In this document: in pieces, positions 53,931-63,417 of the stretch | How the letters are laid out: every line of letters begins with the position of its first letter | Numbering within the stretch: the first letter of the stretch is position 1 | Assembly (NCBI GenBank): GCA_964481485.1 | Contig: CAYZVM010000003.1 | Span: 1 to 64,000, forward strand | Length of the DNA stretch: 64,000 bases | Source: M3007 sp964481485 | Lineage (GTDB): Bacteria > Bacteroidota > Bacteroidia > Chitinophagales > Saprospiraceae | Direction: 5' to 3' | Translations under genes and position numbers: made by a program | Notes under the pieces: model-generated | Databases searched by the model: none | Seen by the model: only the letters and a program-made list of their open reading frames with translations | Told to the model about the DNA's origin: nothing

Positions 53931-55388
53931 TCACATCTGCGCCGCTTTTTCATCGTCAAATTCTCCCTCCCACCGAGCCACCACCGCCGATGCCAAACAG
54001 TTGCCAATCAAATTGGTGCAAGTGCGCCCCATGTCCATGAGCGCGTCCACGCCGAGGATGATGGCGATGGGCCATTCGGGAATGCCAAATTGCAGCACGG
54101 TGGCGGTCAGGATGACGAGCGAAGCACGCGGCACAGCAGCCACCCCTTTCGAGGTGAGCAGCAGAGTCGCCATGAGTACCAATTGTTTGTCCCAGGTGAA
54201 TTGCTCCGTGAGGCCAGCGGCTTGAATGCAAAACATGGCCGCCAGCGAGAGGTACAAAGTGGAGCCGTCGAGGTTGAAACTGTAACCCGTTGGCAGCACA
54301 AAAGAAACGATGGGGCGAGGCACACCGAATTTTTCCATGTTCGTCATGGCTTGGGGTAGCGCGGCTTCCGAACTGGCGGTGGCAAACGCCACCGATGCGG
54401 GCTCAAACACGGCGCGTATAAAATTTCTAATCGGGATTTTGAAAAGCAATAGCACCGGCACGAATACCAATAGTATAAAAAAGAACAACGCCAGATAGAG
54501 CGTGCCGAGCAATTTGGCGAGATTCACCATCACCCCCAGCCCCTTGTCGCCGATGGTAGAGGCCAATGCCCCGCCCACCGCGAATGGCACGAAGTACATG
54601 ATGATCTTCACAAATTTGAACATCACCTCCGACAACGATTCGCACCAATCGAGCATGATTTTTCGGTGGTGGTCGTTCACTTGCCGCAAGCCCAGTGCAA
54701 ACAACAAACTGAACACCACGATTTGCAGCACCGCTCCTTCATACACCATTTTGGCCACGTTTTCCGGGAATGTGTGCAGCACCGTGTATTTCCAGTCAAG
54801 CCTGAAATCGGGCGGTTTGATGGTCTGCTGTTTTTCGTTGTAAATCAACTGCGTCTCGTTCTTCTTCGTGTCCACTTTGGCGAATAATTCAGTAGCTGGA
54901 ACGGTGATTTTGTCGCCAGCATCTTCGCGTTGAATGCCTGCCCCCGCCTGCGTGATATTGATGGCAACCAACCCAATCACGAGCGCAATAGAGGTAGCGA
55001 TGAGAAAATATGTGAATGACTTGACCGCGATGCGCCCCATTTGTTTGGCGCTGCCCTGTCCCGCGATGCCCACCACCAATGTGGAAAAAAGGAGCGGCCC
55101 GACAACCGTTTTTATCAACTTGATGAAAACAGTACTCAGCACATCAAAGTCTTTGGCGGCTTTGCCCATGTCGAGGCCCACCTCAAAACCAATGACCATG
55201 CTGATTAAAATCCAGGTTGTCAACGATTTGCTTTGATAACCATAAATGCACAACGCGCCGATTGCCCACCACCGCGCCCAAAAAAGGACTTGCGGCTCTA
55301 TGGAAATGCCGATGTTCGGCGATAGGTGAAGAGCCGCCACTGCAGCTATGCTAAATAGGACGAACCAAACGGTTCTGTTCGCTTTCAT
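53931..55388 (-). CDS. Dicarboxylate/amino acid:cation symporter (DAACS), longer paralog
   Basis: 485 residues. Two extra N-terminal helices (FVLFSIAAVAALHLSPN, FWARWWAIGALCIYGYQS) precede the DAACS core. Core motifs: FATASSEAALPQAM (HP1, with SSEA in place of SSSA), FNLDGSTLYLSLA (TM7) and DALMDMGRTCTNLIGNCLAS (TM8). The substitutions NLDG and SSEA relative to the neighbour (NMDG, SSSA) suggest a different substrate. It lies 80 bases upstream of the other symporter on the same strand and may share its transcript. Confidence 0.92.
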   Translation of the reverse strand: MKANRTVWFVLFSIAAVAALHLSPNIGISIEPQVLFWARWWAIGALCIYGYQSKSLTTWILISMVIGFEVGLDMGKAAKDFDVLSTVFIKLIKTVVGPLLFSTLVVGIAGQGSAKQMGRIAVKSFTYFLIATSIALVIGLVAINITQAGAGIQREDAGDKITVPATELFAKVDTKKNETQLIYNEKQQTIKPPDFRLDWKYTVLHTFPENVAKMVYEGAVLQIVVFSLLFALGLRQVNDHHRKIMLDWCESLSEVMFKFVKIIMYFVPFAVGGALASTIGDKGLGVMVNLAKLLGTLYLALFFFILLVFVPVLLLFKIPIRNFIRAVFEPASVAFATASSEAALPQAMTNMEKFGVPRPIVSFVLPTGYSFNLDGSTLYLSLAAMFCIQAAGLTEQFTWDKQLVLMATLLLTSKGVAAVPRASLVILTATVLQFGIPEWPIAIILGVDALMDMGRTCTNLIGNCLASAVVARWEGEFDDEKAAQM

Positions 55389-55551
55389 AAAACGGGAATG
55401 ATTTTAGGGCGGCGAAAGTACTGCAATGCTTTGCTCAAGAATCAGGAAGATTTACGCGGTCGTAATAATTTTACCCCCAATCAACAATGCTGTCATTTCT
55501 GTGCTACATTGCCTCAATTTGGAGTTCAACTGCTCATTCTTTTAATACCGT

Positions 55552-56109
55552 ATGCTCGTGAAAGACCCACAACCTTGGCGTGTCCTCGACCGCCGCTACG
55601 TCCTTGACCGCCAGCCATATATGACCCTCCGAGAGGACACCGTGCTGCTGCCGAACGGCGCGCGCATCGAGGACTATTTTATTTTTGAATACCCCGATTG
55701 GGTGAATGTGGTGGCCATTACCGCCGAACAGGAATTTGTGCTCGTGCGCCAGTACCGGCATGGCAATGAACAGGTACACTACGAATTGGCGGGCGGCGTG
55801 GCCGACCCGGGCGAGCCGTTTTTGGAAGGCGCCCAACGCGAACTATTGGAAGAAACGGGCTTTGCTGGTGGCGAATGGGTACATTGGGTGACGCTCTCGC
55901 CCAACCCAGCCACGCACACCAACCACTGCCATATTTTTCTGGCAAGGGGGGTACAAAAGGTTGGCAATCAGGAATTAGACGCAACGGAAGAAATCGCAGT
56001 CCGGCTGCTCCCGATGAAAGACGTACTGGAAATGCTGCGCTCCGGTGGGGTATCGCAGGCACTCCACGCAGCGGCGTTGTGGCGGTACTTTGCGGAGTTT
56101 GGGTTGTAA
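55552..56109 (+). CDS. Nudix hydrolase (ADP-ribose pyrophosphatase-like)
   Basis: 185 residues. The full Nudix box is present as GG...E.......REL.EETGF (AGGVADPGEP then GAQRELLEETGF), with metal-binding Glu residues intact. An N-terminal strand region (VVAITAEQEFVLVRQYRHG) resembles the ADP-ribose pyrophosphatase group, as does RQYRHG. It would hydrolyse a nucleoside diphosphate linked to another moiety, probably ADP-ribose or an ADP-sugar. It is cytosolic and stands alone. Confidence 0.92.
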   Translation: MLVKDPQPWRVLDRRYVLDRQPYMTLREDTVLLPNGARIEDYFIFEYPDWVNVVAITAEQEFVLVRQYRHGNEQVHYELAGGVADPGEPFLEGAQRELLEETGFAGGEWVHWVTLSPNPATHTNHCHIFLARGVQKVGNQELDATEEIAVRLLPMKDVLEMLRSGGVSQALHAAALWRYFAEFGL

Positions 56110-56185
56110 ACACATAGGCATATCGGACACATAAGTTTCTTTTATTTCGACACAAAATCTATGCGTCCTATTTGCATAGTGTGTT

Positions 56186-57070
56186 TCAATACCTTTTGCC
56201 CGGCGTATCGCTGCGAAACATTTCCATACCTTTTCTGTCCTGCAAGGTCACAAACACCGTGCGCCCGTCCGGCCCACCAAACACGAGGTTGCTGCATTTT
56301 TTGCCTTTCAGCACCACTTCGCGCAGCAATTTTCCTTCCGGCGACACCACCACCACCGTGCCTTTGCCCCAACGGGTGATGTAGAGATTGCCCGCCCGGT
56401 CACATTTCATGCCGTCGAACCCGTGGTCGGGAAATTCGATGAGCAGCCGTTTATTGGACACATTGCCTGCCGCGTCCACGTCGTATTGCCACACCCGGCG
56501 CTGCACGCTCTCGTTCACATACAGCCGTTTTTCGTCGGGGCTGAGTTCGATGCCGTTGGTGGTGCCCATGCCCGACTCGAGCAGCACCGGCTGGCCATTG
56601 GGTTGGATGCGCCAGAGTTGGCCCGTGCCGTCCGCCCATTTTGGGTCGGAGGCGAAAATTTGGTTTTTAGCATTGATACACAAGTCGTTGGGTTGATTGA
56701 ACCGCTCGTCGTGGCAAAAAACGCTGACCTTTTTTGTCTGCATATCCACTTTCAAAATGTTGTGTTTTGGAAAATCTGCGAGCAGCATCTCGCCTTTGCT
56801 GTTGAATTGGATGCTATTGGCGATGCTGCCGTTGGGCAGTTCGACAAACAGTTCGCAGGTGCCATCCGCATTGACTTTTCCGACAGTACCATCGCGCTGG
56901 AAATTCACGACGTAGAGATTTCCCGCCGCGTCAAACGCAGGGCCTTCTATGTTTTCGGAAAACAAATTTTCGGCAGTGAAATCTTTGGCGGTGAACAAAC
57001 CCAACGGGGTTTTGCAGTGAAATTGGAACACCGCCAATATGGCGAGCAGGGTGGGCAAATGATGTTTCAT
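56186..57070 (-). CDS. SMP-30/gluconolactonase/LRE family protein, exported
   Basis: 294 residues. The signal ends in LAVFQFHC, a plausible lipobox. It is a six-bladed propeller of the SMP-30 family: metal-ligand Glu in NIEGPAFDAAGNLY, Asn in FNQPNDLCINAK, Asn in GTTNGIELSPDEKRLY and Asp in HGFDGMKCDRAGNLYI. All four expected metal ligands are present. It probably hydrolyses a sugar lactone in the periplasm or at the surface. The start is the ATG at 57070, just before the signal. Confidence 0.9.
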   Translation of the reverse strand: MKHHLPTLLAILAVFQFHCKTPLGLFTAKDFTAENLFSENIEGPAFDAAGNLYVVNFQRDGTVGKVNADGTCELFVELPNGSIANSIQFNSKGEMLLADFPKHNILKVDMQTKKVSVFCHDERFNQPNDLCINAKNQIFASDPKWADGTGQLWRIQPNGQPVLLESGMGTTNGIELSPDEKRLYVNESVQRRVWQYDVDAAGNVSNKRLLIEFPDHGFDGMKCDRAGNLYITRWGKGTVVVVSPEGKLLREVVLKGKKCSNLVFGGPDGRTVFVTLQDRKGMEMFRSDTPGKRY

Positions 57071-57201
57071 GTAAAACTGTTTTTAGAAAAATAGAATGGC
57101 CGGGAAAAACACATCTGCCGACATTTGCAGGCCGTTTGCAGAAAACTGACAACCTTATGGGCGCAAAGGTTGTCATGTTTTCAAATTTTCATTTGCCAAA
57201 A

Positions 57202-58125
57202 ATGCGATACAAAAAACTCGTCAAAGTCTCTGCCGTCCTCTTCGGCCTTTTCGCCGCCACTGGCTTTTTTGTGGTGGAAAACGTGCTTCCGTATGCCGGC
57301 ATCAAACCCTACCGGATGGTGCCAACGGAAAATACTTGGCGTTTCCCGAAAGGTGTTTTGCCCGAAAACTACGGCCTGAGCGGGCAGGAAATTTCTATCG
57401 AAACAAAGGACAGCCTGACGCTGAAAGCGTGGTTTTTTCCCGCCAACTTAGATACGGCGAAGGCAACAGTCATCATCCTGCACGGCATCAGCACTTGCAA
57501 AGAAACTCAATTTGGCCGTGCTAAAATATTGACGGACAATGGTTTCAACGCTATCGCGCTCGACCTGCGGGCGCACGGGGAAAGTGACGGCGACTATTGC
57601 ACATTTGGTTTTTACGAAAAATACGACATCCAGACGACGGTGGATTCCGCGCTGCAACTCGGCGGAAAACCCGTCGGAGTTTGGGGCGCGTCGTTGGGCG
57701 GGGCGATTGCGCTGCAAGCAATGGAATTGGACAAACGAATTGCCTTTGGTGTCATTGAAAGCACCTTCGACGAGTTTGAAAAAGTGGCGAAGGAATACGG
57801 CGCCGATTGGATGTTCGGCCTGCGCAGCGAGTGGGTTGTCGAACGGGTACTCAACAAATCGGCTCAAATCGCCCATTTCGACCCGAAGGCCGTGAAGCCT
57901 GTGGAGTCGGCGGCAAAGATTGAGCGCCCGGTGCTTTTTCTACACGGCGACCGGGACGACAAAATCCCCATCGAGTTCAACCGCCGCAATTTTGAGGCGG
58001 TGCAGTCGCCTGAAAAACAATGGATTACCGTGCCGGGCGGTGGGCACAGCAATATTTGGCGGTTTGGCGGGAAGGAATTGGAAAAGCAGGTGTTGGCCTT
58101 TTTGGAGCAGCAGCCGAGGCTTTAA
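57202..58125 (+). CDS. Alpha/beta hydrolase with N-terminal membrane anchor
   Basis: 307 residues from ATG 57202 (MRYKKLVKVSAVLFGLF), chosen because a signal-anchor starts there; ATGs at 57157 and 57175 are possible. Motifs: oxyanion region ILHGISTCKE, LDLRAHGESDG, nucleophile elbow GVWGASLGGAIAL, acid LFLHGDRDDKIP and catalytic His in PGGGHSNIW. It resembles the BAAT/FrsA or serine aminopeptidase-like hydrolases that hydrolyse esters or small amides. It is probably periplasm-facing at the inner membrane. The substrate is unknown. Confidence 0.88.
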   Translation: MRYKKLVKVSAVLFGLFAATGFFVVENVLPYAGIKPYRMVPTENTWRFPKGVLPENYGLSGQEISIETKDSLTLKAWFFPANLDTAKATVIILHGISTCKETQFGRAKILTDNGFNAIALDLRAHGESDGDYCTFGFYEKYDIQTTVDSALQLGGKPVGVWGASLGGAIALQAMELDKRIAFGVIESTFDEFEKVAKEYGADWMFGLRSEWVVERVLNKSAQIAHFDPKAVKPVESAAKIERPVLFLHGDRDDKIPIEFNRRNFEAVQSPEKQWITVPGGGHSNIWRFGGKELEKQVLAFLEQQPRL

Positions 58126-58202
58126 TTGTGTCATTGGACAAGACGGGCTAACGACCATGCAGGATTTCTACCTACTTTCGCTCTCGTTCGCCCGTTTTCT
58201 GT

Positions 58203-60353
58203 ATGATGAATCGTTTCGTTTTTTTTCTACTTTTCTCTTTTGGTTGCCTTGCCCCGCTCTCCGCCACGCACATCGTCGGCGGAGAAATCACCTATAAGTG
58301 TCTGGGCAACAACCAGTACGAAATCACACTCACCGTTTTTCGCGACTGCTACACGGGGGTGCCGTGGTTCGACTCTCCCGCATCTATCGGCGTTTTTGAC
58401 GCGCAATGGAATTTGGTAAAAGAACTGCTGATTCCGTGGAATCCGACATCCAACGACACCCTGCCCATCATACTCAACGACCCCTGCCTGACCGTGCCGC
58501 CCGATGTGTGCGCGCACGGGACGGAATACAAAGGCATCGTGGAATTGCCCCAAATACCCGGCGGGTATTCCCTCGTGTACCAGCGTTGTTGCCGCAACCA
58601 ACTGATTCGCAACATCGTACGCCCGCTTCGGACGGGCATCACGATTATCACTTACATTTCAGAAGATGCTTTGGAAGGGTGCAACACCAGTGCGGTTTTT
58701 AAGCAATGGCCGCCGGTGGCTATTTGCATCCATCAGCCGATTGATTTCGACCATGCGGCCTCCGACGCGGACGGCGATTCGCTTGTCTACCGCCTTTGCA
58801 CACCGCTGCATGGCGCCGATTCCTTGGCGCCGGTGCCCCAACCGCCGAACAAAGGCCCTTATGACGATGTGATTTGGCGCAACCCGCCTTACAGCCAATC
58901 CGATATGCTCGGCGGTGACCCGCTCACCATTGACCCGGCGACGGGTTTCATGACCGGGGTGCCTAACTTGATTGGCAATTTTGTGGTGGGCGTTTGTGTG
59001 GACGAATACCGCGACGGCAGCCTGATTTCTACCACCCGGCGCGACTTCCAATACAACGTGTCGGACTGCGGTCAGCCGCTCGCGGCGTTTTTTGTGCCGG
59101 AGGTGGTGTGCGATACATTGACAATCAAATTCAATAATCAGGGTTTACAATCGCATGATTATCAATGGTTTTTTGACGTAGGCGGCGACACGAGCCAAAC
59201 TTCTACGGCGTATTCTCCGACCCATTCTTTCCCCGACACGGGCACTTATACAGTCATGTTGATTGCTGAATCAAAGCCGACTTGTCGCGACACATTTTTA
59301 AAAACTATCCGCGTCACGCGCAGCTATGTGGATGCTTGGATTGATTTTGAATTTCCAAATTGCGATGAAAACGGCCTGATTGTATCCGCTACCGATTTGA
59401 GCGACGACCCGGTTTTTGGCATTGCGGGCTGGCAATGGACTTTGAGCGGGCCGGGGGGATTCAAGAATGAATCTGCGGAGGCGAACCCCGATTTCACAGT
59501 GACAGAGCCAGGCGAATATTTTTTGAAATTGGTGGCAACTTCCGGCAATGGCTGTTCGGACATGATTACTTTCCAATTTTTCGCTCCCATCCCGCCCTAT
59601 ACTTTTTTCTTCGATAGTCTTTTTATTTGCCCGGGCGACACCATGCCATTGTGGCCGGGCGCGGATGACTCATTTGATTATGTGTGGTCGCCCGCCGAAA
59701 CGCTTTCTGATACCGCTGCCGCAAACCCGTTTGCATTCCCGTTAAACACAACGACTTACACAGTGACGGTAACTGGCAATGGCCCCTGCATCGTGGAAAA
59801 GCAGGTGGACGTGGTCGTGATAGACCCCAATTCGCTCACGGCGACGGCCACGCCGGAGACTATTTTTCCGGGAGGGAGTTCGCAATTGGAGGCCGTGCTG
59901 CCCGGTTTTGACGACTTCAATTGGACGCCGTCGGGGAGTTTGTCCAATCCAAACATTGCAAATCCGGTGGCGACCCCCATCAGTTCAACCCAATACATCG
60001 TGACGTCGACACTTTTAAGCGGCTGCGAAATGCGCGACACGGTGACGGTGATAGTGCGCTCCATTCTCTGCGAAGAGCCGTTTGTGTTTTTCCCAACCGG
60101 TTTTTCTCCCAATGGCGACGGCGAAAATGATGTGCTGAAATTAGAAAGCAGCATTATGGTGGAGGAACTGTATTGGGCAATCTACAACCGCTGGGGCGAA
60201 AAGCTGTTTGAGGCCAATGCGCTCGGAGATGCCTGGGACGGCACTTTTCGCGGCCAACCGCAACCCGCCGAAGCCTACGGATATTATCTCCGGGTGCTTT
60301 GCGTTGGCGGTGAGGAATTGGTGCAAAAAGGGAACGTCACGTTGTTGCGATAA
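58203..60353 (+). CDS. T9SS type B cargo protein with PKD domains
   Basis: 716 residues (ATG 58203 or 58206). Signal peptide (FFLLFSFGCLAPLSA) followed by THIVGGEITYKCLGNNQYEI, the hallmark N-terminal domain of a widespread group of Bacteroidota gliding-associated proteins, with paired Cys (VYQRCCRNQLIRN). A PKD domain at about 305-380 (YSPTHSFPDTGTYTVMLIAE) and an Ig-like repeat follow (WTLSGPGGFKN), then a further Ig-like repeat (YVWSPAETLSDTAAANP). The CHU_C domain forms the end (FFPTGFSPNGDGENDVLKL, IYNRWGEKLFEA, GNVTLLR). It is exported by the T9SS and cell-surface located; the function is unknown beyond probable structure or adhesion. Confidence 0.9.
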   Translation: MMNRFVFFLLFSFGCLAPLSATHIVGGEITYKCLGNNQYEITLTVFRDCYTGVPWFDSPASIGVFDAQWNLVKELLIPWNPTSNDTLPIILNDPCLTVPPDVCAHGTEYKGIVELPQIPGGYSLVYQRCCRNQLIRNIVRPLRTGITIITYISEDALEGCNTSAVFKQWPPVAICIHQPIDFDHAASDADGDSLVYRLCTPLHGADSLAPVPQPPNKGPYDDVIWRNPPYSQSDMLGGDPLTIDPATGFMTGVPNLIGNFVVGVCVDEYRDGSLISTTRRDFQYNVSDCGQPLAAFFVPEVVCDTLTIKFNNQGLQSHDYQWFFDVGGDTSQTSTAYSPTHSFPDTGTYTVMLIAESKPTCRDTFLKTIRVTRSYVDAWIDFEFPNCDENGLIVSATDLSDDPVFGIAGWQWTLSGPGGFKNESAEANPDFTVTEPGEYFLKLVATSGNGCSDMITFQFFAPIPPYTFFFDSLFICPGDTMPLWPGADDSFDYVWSPAETLSDTAAANPFAFPLNTTTYTVTVTGNGPCIVEKQVDVVVIDPNSLTATATPETIFPGGSSQLEAVLPGFDDFNWTPSGSLSNPNIANPVATPISSTQYIVTSTLLSGCEMRDTVTVIVRSILCEEPFVFFPTGFSPNGDGENDVLKLESSIMVEELYWAIYNRWGEKLFEANALGDAWDGTFRGQPQPAEAYGYYLRVLCVGGEELVQKGNVTLLR

Positions 60354-60399
60354 CAGATTGTGCAACAAATTATTGGGTACATTGTGTTGTAAATTTTCC

Positions 60400-60481
60400 A
60401 ACACAGAGGCGCAGAGGCACGGAGGCTCAACATTTTGATTTTCAATAAATTAACACCTCTGTGGCTCCGTGCCTCTGTGTT
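60400..60481. repeat. Imperfect inverted repeat (ACACAGAGGC type) between convergent genes
   Basis: Left arm 60400-60425 and right arm 60456-60481 pair over most of their length (GCACGGAGG against CTCCGTGC). The left arm carries an extra GCAGAGGC unit. It separates the T9SS gene from the convergent lipoprotein gene and may terminate both. Confidence 0.75.
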
Positions 60482-60532
60482 TAAAAACTTAATTCACAGA
60501 GCATTGAGCCCGTTTTTGGCGGCAACAAATTT

Positions 60533-62158
60533 TCAAGAATCGGTCAGAGAATCTGCATTTTCCAATTCCCTCCACCGCTCCCGCGAATACACGGGCAGCG
60601 CGTCGGGTTTCAAAAATTGGCGCAGGTACAACAGGCTCGGTTTGCCCGGCACGGGGTCGCGCAAGATTTGGTAATGGCCTTTGGCGTGGAGGAGCAGAGA
60701 ACGTTTTGTGCCTTTTGTTTGAGCCGGCATCGGGTATTTCACAGTGGCCTCGTCGCCCACATTTGGTTGAGAATAATAGAGCGCGTCGTCGCTGGCAAGT
60801 GCGGCACTCATGTCCTCGCCAGTTTGGGAAATCGCCGACGCTGGTTTCACCGTTTGCACCACAACTTCCTCATTTTCAGAAAAATCCAGCGCGGCATAGT
60901 CTATTTCCCAAAAAAGGAAACCCGATTCGAGTTTGATGCGAACTTGCTCGCCCTGCACGGCAGAAAGGTCGAGCGACACCACATCTTTTTTCAGCGCCAT
61001 CGGCCCGGAGAGGTGGAAAAAATCCGCTTTTTGCCACCGACCGGGCGCAGTTTCCACGGAGACGGAGAGCGGCACGTTTTGCTCGTGCATCCACTGGCGG
61101 ATTTCTTCGCCGCTTTTTTGCGCATATTTTTCCCGCACCTGGCCCGCGTAGTCGCCAAATTCGTCGAGAAAAAGGCCGTACATAAAATCCATCCAAAAAG
61201 TGTTTTTGGCGTTGACGACCAATTTTGCGGAGCGGGCATCAGCCGGTTTTTTGAAAGTCAAAATCACGCCCGCATCGGCGCGGGGGCGCTGACTTTCGGG
61301 GTTGCCCTGCCAAGAAGTTTCGTCGGTGCAGCGAATGGCTTCAAGTACGTTTTTTCCTTCAAAATCAATGGCTTGCGTTGGTTCTTGCGGATTGGAGAGG
61401 CTGTACAATTGGCCGTTTTTATCGAATAAAACTTCCGTGCCGATGGGATGGTCTATGGCCACTAATTCGAGCAGATTGGTATGCTGGATTTCTTTGGCGC
61501 GGTTGGCAAGGCGAACGTGGTACTCGCCGCCATTTGGCTCCAAGTCGGGCATCGGCAGCCAGTCGTGGCGCTCGAGTTGGGGATAGACCGAGCCGGAGTA
61601 AAGTTCGCCCTGAAACTTTGTGCCGCCGGGATTTTCGGCATACACAAAAGGGCAAGAACTTTTGAGCAACAATGCCAGCAAACCTATCGCTGCCATGGTG
61701 AGTATCGGCACCAACAGATTGACCGCCACCGTTTTGCCGTGATTCACTTCATACACTTCTATTTTTTCCAACTGGTCATAAGGAATGGTAAGCGTGGCTG
61801 TGTCGCCGAGCGCCATGGCGTATTGTGGCTTCATGTACAGCAACACCTGATTTCTGCTTTGGCGGGCATCGTTGTTGTTGCGCACCGTGTTGACATCGAG
61901 GGCTTCCGTCTCCGATATTTTTGCCAAAAAACCGCTCATGGACTGCTGGCCGAGTTTAAAATCCGACACATACCAGGCTCGCGACGCTGGCCGAGAGGCA
62001 TCCAAAATGTATAAACTGAGATTCCGGGCGTCAATTTTAGGCAGCCGCGCCTTCGACATCTGGTAGCGCTGGTAATAAATACAACTGGCCTGAAAACTGA
62101 GGAACAAGATAAGCAGCAACCACGCGAGCGGCTGGTGGTGTGGGCGGAGCATTTTCAT
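60533..62158 (-). CDS. Lipoprotein of unknown function with an internal membrane helix
   Basis: 541 residues. Signal with lipobox LSFQASC. Residues 30-130 form a beta-rich domain (ARNLSLYILDASRPASRAWYV). One transmembrane helix at about 145-170 (AVNLLVPILTMAAIGLLALL) is followed immediately by SSCPFVYAENPG. The remainder (about 180-541) is mixed and includes GEEIRQWMHEQNVPLSVSVE and a beta-rich part LSLDLSAVQGEQVRIKLESG-like (VSLDLSAVQGEQVRIKLESG). I recognise the architecture as recurring in Bacteroidota but cannot assign a function. It is followed downstream by an inverted repeat and preceded by the small barrel gene on the same strand. Confidence 0.75.
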   Translation of the reverse strand: MKMLRPHHQPLAWLLLILFLSFQASCIYYQRYQMSKARLPKIDARNLSLYILDASRPASRAWYVSDFKLGQQSMSGFLAKISETEALDVNTVRNNNDARQSRNQVLLYMKPQYAMALGDTATLTIPYDQLEKIEVYEVNHGKTVAVNLLVPILTMAAIGLLALLLKSSCPFVYAENPGGTKFQGELYSGSVYPQLERHDWLPMPDLEPNGGEYHVRLANRAKEIQHTNLLELVAIDHPIGTEVLFDKNGQLYSLSNPQEPTQAIDFEGKNVLEAIRCTDETSWQGNPESQRPRADAGVILTFKKPADARSAKLVVNAKNTFWMDFMYGLFLDEFGDYAGQVREKYAQKSGEEIRQWMHEQNVPLSVSVETAPGRWQKADFFHLSGPMALKKDVVSLDLSAVQGEQVRIKLESGFLFWEIDYAALDFSENEEVVVQTVKPASAISQTGEDMSAALASDDALYYSQPNVGDEATVKYPMPAQTKGTKRSLLLHAKGHYQILRDPVPGKPSLLYLRQFLKPDALPVYSRERWRELENADSLTDS

Positions 62159-62168
62159 GGTCGGGAAA

Positions 62169-62211
62169 GATTTAGATGGTTTAGATGAGGTTTAGAATGG
62201 TTTAGGTGGTT
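62169..62211. repeat. Short degenerate tandem repeat (ATGGTTTAG words)
   Basis: The words TTTAGATGG, TTTAGATGAGG, TTTAGAATGG and TTTAGGTGG follow one another in the 61-base spacer between two leftward genes. No function is evident. Confidence 0.6.
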
Positions 62212-62219
62212 AGAATTTT

Positions 62220-62846
62220 TCAGAATCCGATGCCGAGCGAAAATAGGGGCGATGCCACGAATCGGGAGCTGTCAGAATAATAATAATAAAAACTGCCTGT
62301 ATTGACATTTTCATCTTTGAAACTCTCCTTTTCAATCCCGAAGGGCAACGCCAACTCAAGCACAGCTGGGCCAAAATGATATTGCCAGCCGATACGGCAC
62401 ATGAACTTGAAGGTAGATGCCCTTGTCTCGATTATTTCGTTGCTAAATGCGCCACCGACAGATTGATACACCCGGCTGCCCCAGCGCATATCGGGGCCGA
62501 GGTAGGTTTTGGAGCGCCGCCCCGTCAGTCGCCCGTGCAGAAAACATTTGGCAAAAACACCAACTTCATAAGACTTTCCGGTGACATTCCGGTAGTTGTA
62601 GTTGTCGTTTGGGAAAAAGAAATTGGCCTGCATCCCCACATGGTTGTAAAGATTGAGCGGTTTTTCTGCCGAGAGCGTGAAGCACTTGAACTGCTCGTCG
62701 AACCATTGGAGCGCGATGCCCGTTTGGACGACAATCCGGTAGGGGATTCGAGCCGATGGGTCTTCGATATCTTGAGCGGACGAGCAAAACGACCCGAAGC
62801 AAAAAAATGGGAGCAATAAGCCGATACGATAAAAACGAGTGCGCAT
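62220..62846 (-). CDS. Small exported protein of unknown function, probable outer-membrane barrel
   Basis: 208 residues from ATG 62846 (MRTRFYRIGLLLPFFCFG); a TTG at 62876 is rejected because it adds residues before the signal. The signal ends near CSSAQ. The remainder is rich in alternating strands (IVVQTGIALQWFDEQF, YEVGVFAKCFLHGRL, FKFMCRIGWQYHFGPAVLELALP) and ends in FSLGIGF with a terminal Phe, the classic outer-membrane protein ending recognised by BamA. No family was recognised. It lies 61 bases upstream of the unknown lipoprotein on the same strand. Confidence 0.72.
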   Translation of the reverse strand: MRTRFYRIGLLLPFFCFGSFCSSAQDIEDPSARIPYRIVVQTGIALQWFDEQFKCFTLSAEKPLNLYNHVGMQANFFFPNDNYNYRNVTGKSYEVGVFAKCFLHGRLTGRRSKTYLGPDMRWGSRVYQSVGGAFSNEIIETRASTFKFMCRIGWQYHFGPAVLELALPFGIEKESFKDENVNTGSFYYYYSDSSRFVASPLFSLGIGF

Positions 62847-63417
62847 ACGTTTGAAAAAGAAGGGTTTGAAAAACAAAACCTACAATAAAATGCGTCAATT
62901 GGCAGACGAAGCAGCCAAAAATATTTTGTGTAAAGGTTCAAAATATGCCGCTCTTGGTTGTATTGAATTTTGCCAAAAAAACATTTTTTTATCGGCAATG
63001 TCAGGAATTTCTCCTTTCCCGATTTTGCAGTGCGGGCAAAAACCAGCGATTGTTCCCCGTTTGTTTTTCTCAGAGACCCAGCATTATTTTTTCAAACCCC
63101 TTAATTTTGTCCAAACCAAACTTTCATTTTGGGAAAAATGCCTACTTTTCGCCAACTGAAAATAAGGATACACGTCCCTAAGCAGCACTCAAAAAGCAAG
63201 TTCGCGATTTCTAGCTCTCTCCCCGGCTGTCATTCTGAACGAAGTGAAGAAACTACACAAACCGAGCGCTTTTGCGCATATTTGACTTGTGTAGTTTCTT
63301 CACTTCGTTCAGAATGACAGTGGGAAGTTGGAAAATAGGAGGTTGCTTTTTACGCATTCCTAAAAGAAATTTTGACCACCCTTCCGAAAAACGTTTACCA
63401 CCGAGCAACTATCAGTC
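62847..63417. other. Intergenic region holding a long inverted repeat
   Basis: 571 bases without a convincing gene. The first part is AT-rich, with possible promoters for both divergent genes but no exact TAnnTTTG chosen. The main structure is the palindrome at 63227-63320. Confidence 0.5.
63227..63320. repeat. 34-bp perfect inverted repeat
   Basis: Arms 63227-63260 and 63287-63320 are exact reverse complements (arm starts CTGTCATTCTGAACGAAGTG). The loop contains a GCGC-TTTT-GCGC hairpin. The genes on its two sides are divergent, so it is not needed as a terminator. Confidence 0.88.
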
